In this document: positions 7,209 through 10,281 of the stretch, piece after piece
Position numbering within the stretch: position 1 is the stretch's first letter
Layout of the letters: every line of letters starts with the position of its first letter
Origin: an uncultured Eubacteriales bacterium
GTDB lineage: Bacteria; Bacillota; Clostridia; Oscillospirales; Oscillospiraceae
NCBI GenBank assembly: GCA_905210385.1
Contig: CAJLWS010000033.1
Span: forward strand, 1-10,281
DNA length: 10,281 bases
Direction of reading: 5' to 3'
The notes under the pieces: generated by a model
Databases searched by the model: none
What the model was told of the DNA's origin: nothing
What the model saw: only the letters and a program-made list of their open reading frames with translations
Program-made: the position numbers and the translations under genes

Positions 7209-8777
7209 ATGGAACTGAATCTCTATCCCTTGCGGATGTACTGCGCCCTGCTGGAAAGCGAGGGGCTGCTGGCCGCCCCGGTCCCCGGCGGACAGGAGCT
7301 GGATCGGACGGTGGAGCTGGTATCCTGTGATTCCCGGGAGGTAATCCCCGGCACGCTATTCATCTGTAAGGGCGCCCACTTCAAGCCGGGGTTCCTGGTG
7401 GACGCGGCCCGGTCGGGGGCCTTTGCCTATGTGAGCGAGGCCCCCTATCCCGAGGTGGATCTGCCCTGTATCCAGGTGTCCGATCTGCGCCGGTCCATGG
7501 CAAGGCTGGCGGTATTGTACTACAACGACCCCTCCCAGCATCTGAAGGTGATCGGCGTCACCGGCACCAAGGGCAAGTCGTCCACTGCCTACTATCTGAA
7601 GTATATCCTGGACGAGTACCTGGCCTCCGAGGGCAGCGCCTGCGGGGTGATCTCCTCCATCGACACCTATGACGGGGTGGAGAACTTCGAGTCCCATCTC
7701 ACCACCCCGGAGCCCCTGGAGCTGCAGAAGCACTTCGCCAACGCCTTGGCCTCCGGGCTGGGGTACCTGGTGATGGAGGTATCCAGCCAGGCCCTGAAGT
7801 ACCACCGCACCTTAGGTACCCGGTTCGCCGCCGCTTGTTTCCTGAACATCGGACGGGACCACATCTCCCCCATTGAGCACCCGGACTTCGCCGACTACTT
7901 CCACTCTAAGCTGAAGATCTTTGCCCAGGCGGAGCTGTCCTGTGTCAACCTGGACTGTGATCACGCCGATGAGGCCCTAGCCGCCGCCCGGCGTGACTGC
8001 TCTCAGGTGATCACCTTTTCCCGGAAGGATTCCACCGCCGATGTGTACGGCAGTGCCATCCGCAAGGAGGGACACGACATCTGCTTCCATGTGACCGCCG
8101 GAGGGATGGACCGAGACTTCCGCCTGACCATGCCGGGGCTGTTCAACGTGGAGAACGCCCTGGCCGCCATCGCCGTTTGCCAGGGGTTGGGCATCCCGGA
8201 GGATGCCGTGTGCGCTGGGCTGGAAAAGGCCCGGGTGCCCGGCCGGATGGAGGTGTATACCAATGAGGACGGCGCCGTCACCGCCATCGTGGACTACGCC
8301 CACAATCGCATGAGCTTTGAGACCCTGTTCCAGTCAGTGCGGGCGGAGTATCCCGGCCGACGGATCGTCACCGTCTTTGGCTGTCCCGGAAGGAAGGCCT
8401 TTGACCGCCGCCGGGACCTGGGGGAGGTGTCCGGAAAATACTCTGACCTGGTGATCCTCACTGAGGAGGACTCCGGGGAGGAGGACACACTGTCCATCTG
8501 CCGGGAGATCGCCGGCCATGTGGCCGGGCAGGGCTGCGCCTATGAGATCCAGCCCAACCGGGGGGAGGCCATCCGCCAAGCAGTGCTCAGTTGTGAGGCA
8601 CCCTCGGTGCTGCTCATCACAGGCAAGGGGGCGGAAACCCGGCAGAAGCGGGGGATCGAGTACATCGATACCCCCTCCGATGTGGACTACGCCCAGGCTT
8701 TCCTTCGGGAGTACGACGCCATCCGGGCCGCCCGGGACCGGAAGGAGGAGACTCCCGGAACCCAGGCTGGAGCCTGA
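7209..8777 (+). CDS. MurE-like UDP-MurNAc-dipeptide ligase lacking the DNPR signature
   Basis: Mur ligases add the third residue to UDP-MurNAc-L-Ala-D-Glu in the cytoplasm using ATP. All three domains are present in 522 residues. The UDP-binding N-domain has CDSREVIPGTLF (40-51). The central ATPase has TGTKGKSST (118-126), TTPEP (165-169), MEVSSQ (189-194) and the candidate carbamylated lysine K234. The C-domain has DYAHN (362-366) and GKGAE (472-476). The specificity loop reads TEEDSGEED (418-426), so the DNPR motif of meso-DAP enzymes aligns with EDSG and the Arg position is G423. The usual GCGGDRD segment reads GCPGRK. This argues against meso-DAP and for L-Lys, another amino acid, or a specialised product. 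GAGGTGA (7196-7202) is 6 nt before the ATG and 26 bp separate it from the racemase. It is likely the third gene of that operon. Confidence 0.9.
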   Translation: MELNLYPLRMYCALLESEGLLAAPVPGGQELDRTVELVSCDSREVIPGTLFICKGAHFKPGFLVDAARSGAFAYVSEAPYPEVDLPCIQVSDLRRSMARLAVLYYNDPSQHLKVIGVTGTKGKSSTAYYLKYILDEYLASEGSACGVISSIDTYDGVENFESHLTTPEPLELQKHFANALASGLGYLVMEVSSQALKYHRTLGTRFAAACFLNIGRDHISPIEHPDFADYFHSKLKIFAQAELSCVNLDCDHADEALAAARRDCSQVITFSRKDSTADVYGSAIRKEGHDICFHVTAGGMDRDFRLTMPGLFNVENALAAIAVCQGLGIPEDAVCAGLEKARVPGRMEVYTNEDGAVTAIVDYAHNRMSFETLFQSVRAEYPGRRIVTVFGCPGRKAFDRRRDLGEVSGKYSDLVILTEEDSGEEDTLSICREIAGHVAGQGCAYEIQPNRGEAIRQAVLSCEAPSVLLITGKGAETRQKRGIEYIDTPSDVDYAQAFLREYDAIRAARDRKEETPGTQAGA

Positions 8778-8782
8778 CCACC

Positions 8783-8791
8783 TGATACAAT
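8783..8791 (+). promoter_or_regulatory. Possible extended -10 promoter for the second MurE
   Basis: TGATACAAT matches the extended -10 form TGnTAnAAT. No convincing -35 lies about 17 bp upstream, inside the end of the first MurE gene. If used, transcription would start near 8798, just before the row of hairpins. Confidence 0.3.
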
Positions 8792-8809
8792 ATAAATACA
8801 AGGTAGTGG

Positions 8810-8837
8810 GGCCTTCTGTCCAAACGGGCAGGAGGCC
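8810..8837 (+). promoter_or_regulatory. Strong 12-bp hairpin in MurE-MurE gap
   Basis: GGCCTTCTGTCC (8810-8821) pairs with GGCAGG-containing arm 8826-8837 over 12 bp, with two G-U wobbles and a 4-nt AAAC loop. No T-tract follows. Its right arm can alternatively pair with the next hairpin (8825-8832 with 8852-8859, eight Watson-Crick pairs). Confidence 0.7.
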
Positions 8838-8844
8838 CGTCCAT

Positions 8845-8873
8845 TTCCCGCCCTGCCCGGGGTGGGAATTTTT
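8845..8873 (+). terminator. Intrinsic terminator or attenuator
   Basis: TTCCCGCCC (8845-8853) pairs with GGGTGGGAA (8860-8868), nine pairs including one G-T wobble, with a TGCCCG loop, followed directly by five Ts (8869-8873). It could end the ligase-racemase-MurE operon, or act as an attenuator if transcription from upstream continues into the second MurE. Confidence 0.72.
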
Positions 8874-8878
8874 CATTT

Positions 8879-8939
8879 GCCTATCCGATTCAAAAAGAAA
8901 GCTGGATCCTGGAACCGTTTTCTTTTGAAAGGCATAGGC
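8879..8939 (+). promoter_or_regulatory. Long interrupted hairpin upstream of second MurE
   Basis: Outer arms GCCTAT (8879-8884) and ATAGGC (8934-8939) enclose a 4x4 internal loop and an inner stem, TTCAAAAAGAAA (8889-8900) with TTTTCTTTTGAA (8918-8929), eleven pairs with one bulged A. The inner arms are A/T-rich, so chance pairing is a real alternative; the nested outer arms make it more interesting. Confidence 0.45.
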
Positions 8940-8941
8940 TG

Positions 8942-8970
8942 GGGCAGCAATCAAAAAAGGAGCGCTGCCC
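8942..8970 (+). promoter_or_regulatory. Hairpin presenting the Shine-Dalgarno of the second MurE
   Basis: GGGCAGC (8942-8948) and GCTGCCC (8964-8970) are perfect complements. The 15-nt loop holds AAGGAG (8957-8962), and the right arm abuts the ATG at 8971. The spacing of 8 nt between ribosome binding site and start is normal. The stem probably tunes translation initiation. Confidence 0.65.
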
Positions 8971-10281
8971 ATGAAGCTGTCCCGACTGCTTACTCCCCTG
9001 GGGCTGGCCTGCCCGGGAGACGACCTGGAGATCCCCGGGCTGACCTGCGACTCCCGGCAGGTGTCGCCGGGAATGCTGTTCGCCGCCCTCTCCGGCGCCC
9101 GGGCGGATGGTGCGGACTACATCTCCCAGGCTCTGGAGCGGGGCGCGGCGGCGGTGCTCACCAGCGGCCCCGCCATTCCTGGTGTGCCCACCCTGTCCGT
9201 CCCCGACCCCCGGAGAACCTTGGCCCTGCTGGCCGGGGAGTTTTACGGCCACCCGGACCGAGAACTCTCCCTTCTGGCTGTCACCGGAACCAAGGGCAAG
9301 ACCACCACCGCCCACATGCTCCGGGACATCCTGTCCGCCGCGGGGTATAAGACCGGAATGATCGGTACCCTGGGGGCCTTCGTGGCGGAGGAGAAGCTGG
9401 CGGAGACGGGCAACACCACTCCTGAGCCAGTGGCCCTTTGCGCCCTGCTGCGGCGCATGGCGGACGGAGGGTGCACCCATGTGGTGATGGAGGTGTCCTC
9501 CCAGGCCATGAAGCTGGGCCGGGTGGCGGGCGTCCAGTTTGCGGCAGGAGCGTTCCTCAATCTGTCCCCCGACCATATCGGTCCCGGAGAACACGCCGAC
9601 TTCGCCGAGTACCGGGCCTGCAAGGCCGCCCTATTCCGCCAGTGCGCCCTGGCAGCAGGCAACGCCGGCGACCCCGCCTGGCCCTTCATCTGTGGGCAGG
9701 TTCCTGCCGGAGTTCCGGTGACCACCTTCGGCTTTGGGGTGGACGCAGGCTTGCGGTGCGCCGGAATCGTTCCAGATCCGGGCGGTCCCCTATCCACCCT
9801 GGTTCAGGTGACGGGAATAAATCAGCCCTACCGGGTACCCATGCCGGGGCGGTTCAACGGGGAAAATGCCCTGGCCGCCATCGCCCTGTGCCGGGCCCTG
9901 GGGGTGGCGGACGCCCACATCCGGGCGGGGTTGGCTCGGGTGTCCGTCCCTGGCCGGGCCCAGGTCTACCCCATGGAGCATGGGGTGACCGCCCTCATCG
10001 ACTACGCCCACAACGGGGAGAGCTTCCGAGCCCTGTTCGCCGCCCTGCGGCCCCATGTGGCAGGCCGGATCGTCGCCGTGTTCGGCGCGGGGGGCGACCG
10101 CCCACCCATGCGCCGCCGGGACATGGGCCAAGCGGCGGCGGAAGGGGCCGATCTGGCGGTGCTCACCGAGGATAACCCCCGGGGCGAGGCGGTGGAGGAC
10201 ATCTGCGGCCAGATCGCAGAGGAGCTCCACGGCAAAATCCCCTATCAGATCATCCCCGACCGGCGGCGGGCCATCCTGTGG
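8971..10281 (+). CDS. murE: UDP-MurNAc-L-Ala-D-Glu:meso-diaminopimelate ligase MurE (C-terminus cut by window edge)
   Basis: MurE adds meso-diaminopimelate to UDP-MurNAc-L-Ala-D-Glu. The frame from ATG 8971 stays open for 437 codons to the window end; E. coli MurE has 495, so about 50-60 residues are missing. The UDP-binding domain has CDSRQVSPGMLF (26-37). The ATPase domain has TGTKGKTTT (105-113), TTPEP (149-153), MEVSSQ (173-178) and likely carbamylated K218. The C-domain has DYAHN (344-348, where E. coli-type enzymes read DYAHTPD), GGDR with R377, and DNPR (401-404). R377, N402 and R404 match the residues that hold meso-DAP in E. coli MurE (R390, N414, R416). AAGGAG (8957-8962) is 8 nt upstream, in the loop of a hairpin. 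It follows the first MurE-like gene after 193 bp and may be separately expressed. Confidence 0.93.
   Translation, partial: MKLSRLLTPLGLACPGDDLEIPGLTCDSRQVSPGMLFAALSGARADGADYISQALERGAAAVLTSGPAIPGVPTLSVPDPRRTLALLAGEFYGHPDRELSLLAVTGTKGKTTTAHMLRDILSAAGYKTGMIGTLGAFVAEEKLAETGNTTPEPVALCALLRRMADGGCTHVVMEVSSQAMKLGRVAGVQFAAGAFLNLSPDHIGPGEHADFAEYRACKAALFRQCALAAGNAGDPAWPFICGQVPAGVPVTTFGFGVDAGLRCAGIVPDPGGPLSTLVQVTGINQPYRVPMPGRFNGENALAAIALCRALGVADAHIRAGLARVSVPGRAQVYPMEHGVTALIDYAHNGESFRALFAALRPHVAGRIVAVFGAGGDRPPMRRRDMGQAAAEGADLAVLTEDNPRGEAVEDICGQIAEELHGKIPYQIIPDRRRAILW

Noticed and set aside
8810..8873. T-box riboswitch upstream of the second MurE
   Set aside because: The terminator region is G-rich (GGGGTGGGAA) but lacks the conserved T-box sequence (AGGGTGGnACCGCG) and a specifier stem; it does not fit the class.
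9438..10175. 245-residue plus-strand frame inside the second MurE
   Set aside because: Arg/Gly/Pro-rich composition typical of an out-of-frame reading of GC-rich DNA; the overlapping frame carries MurE motifs throughout.

Overview
The window looks like a core-chromosome segment from a GC-rich, Gram-positive anaerobe of the Clostridia, most likely an Oscillospirales/Flavonifractor-type gut bacterium. The evidence is strong Bacillus-type Shine-Dalgarno sites (AGGAGG, GAGGTGA), sigma-A promoters with 17-bp spacers, a Gram-positive SOS box, GC-rich codon use, and the family content (LexA, long-form RecJ, bifunctional Rel, MurE). The genus is inference. I see no insertion sequence, phage, CRISPR or tRNA/rRNA signature.

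Left part (1-5057), DNA damage and stress. lexA runs leftward and is cut by the window edge. A 207-bp divergent region separates it from recJ. That region holds a lexA promoter (TTGACA-17-TAAAAT) overlapped by a near-consensus SOS box, a recJ promoter (TTGAAA-17-TATAAT), and an imperfect inverted repeat ending on the recJ -35. recJ and the (p)ppGpp synthetase/hydrolase gene rel are co-directional and overlap by 29 bp. The apt gene that lies between recJ and relA in Bacillus subtilis is absent.

Middle (5058-5255), a 198-bp gap before the next gene. It holds a run of inverted repeats (5061-5217) that looks like a dispersed intergenic repeat or a structured RNA.

Right part (5256-10281), cell wall. 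An ATP-grasp ligase resembling D-aspartate ligases, an aspartate/glutamate-type racemase and a MurE-like ligase form a tight operon (gaps 10 and 26 bp). After a 193-bp gap that can fold almost completely into hairpins comes a second MurE, cut by the window end. The second MurE carries the DNPR signature of meso-diaminopimelate enzymes. The first has EDSG at the aligned positions. A simple reading is that the racemase makes a D-amino acid (probably D-Asp), the ATP-grasp enzyme attaches it to a peptidoglycan precursor, and the first MurE builds a stem peptide with a third residue other than meso-DAP, beside a conventional DAP-type MurE. This cassette and the structured region between the two MurE genes are the parts most worth following up.
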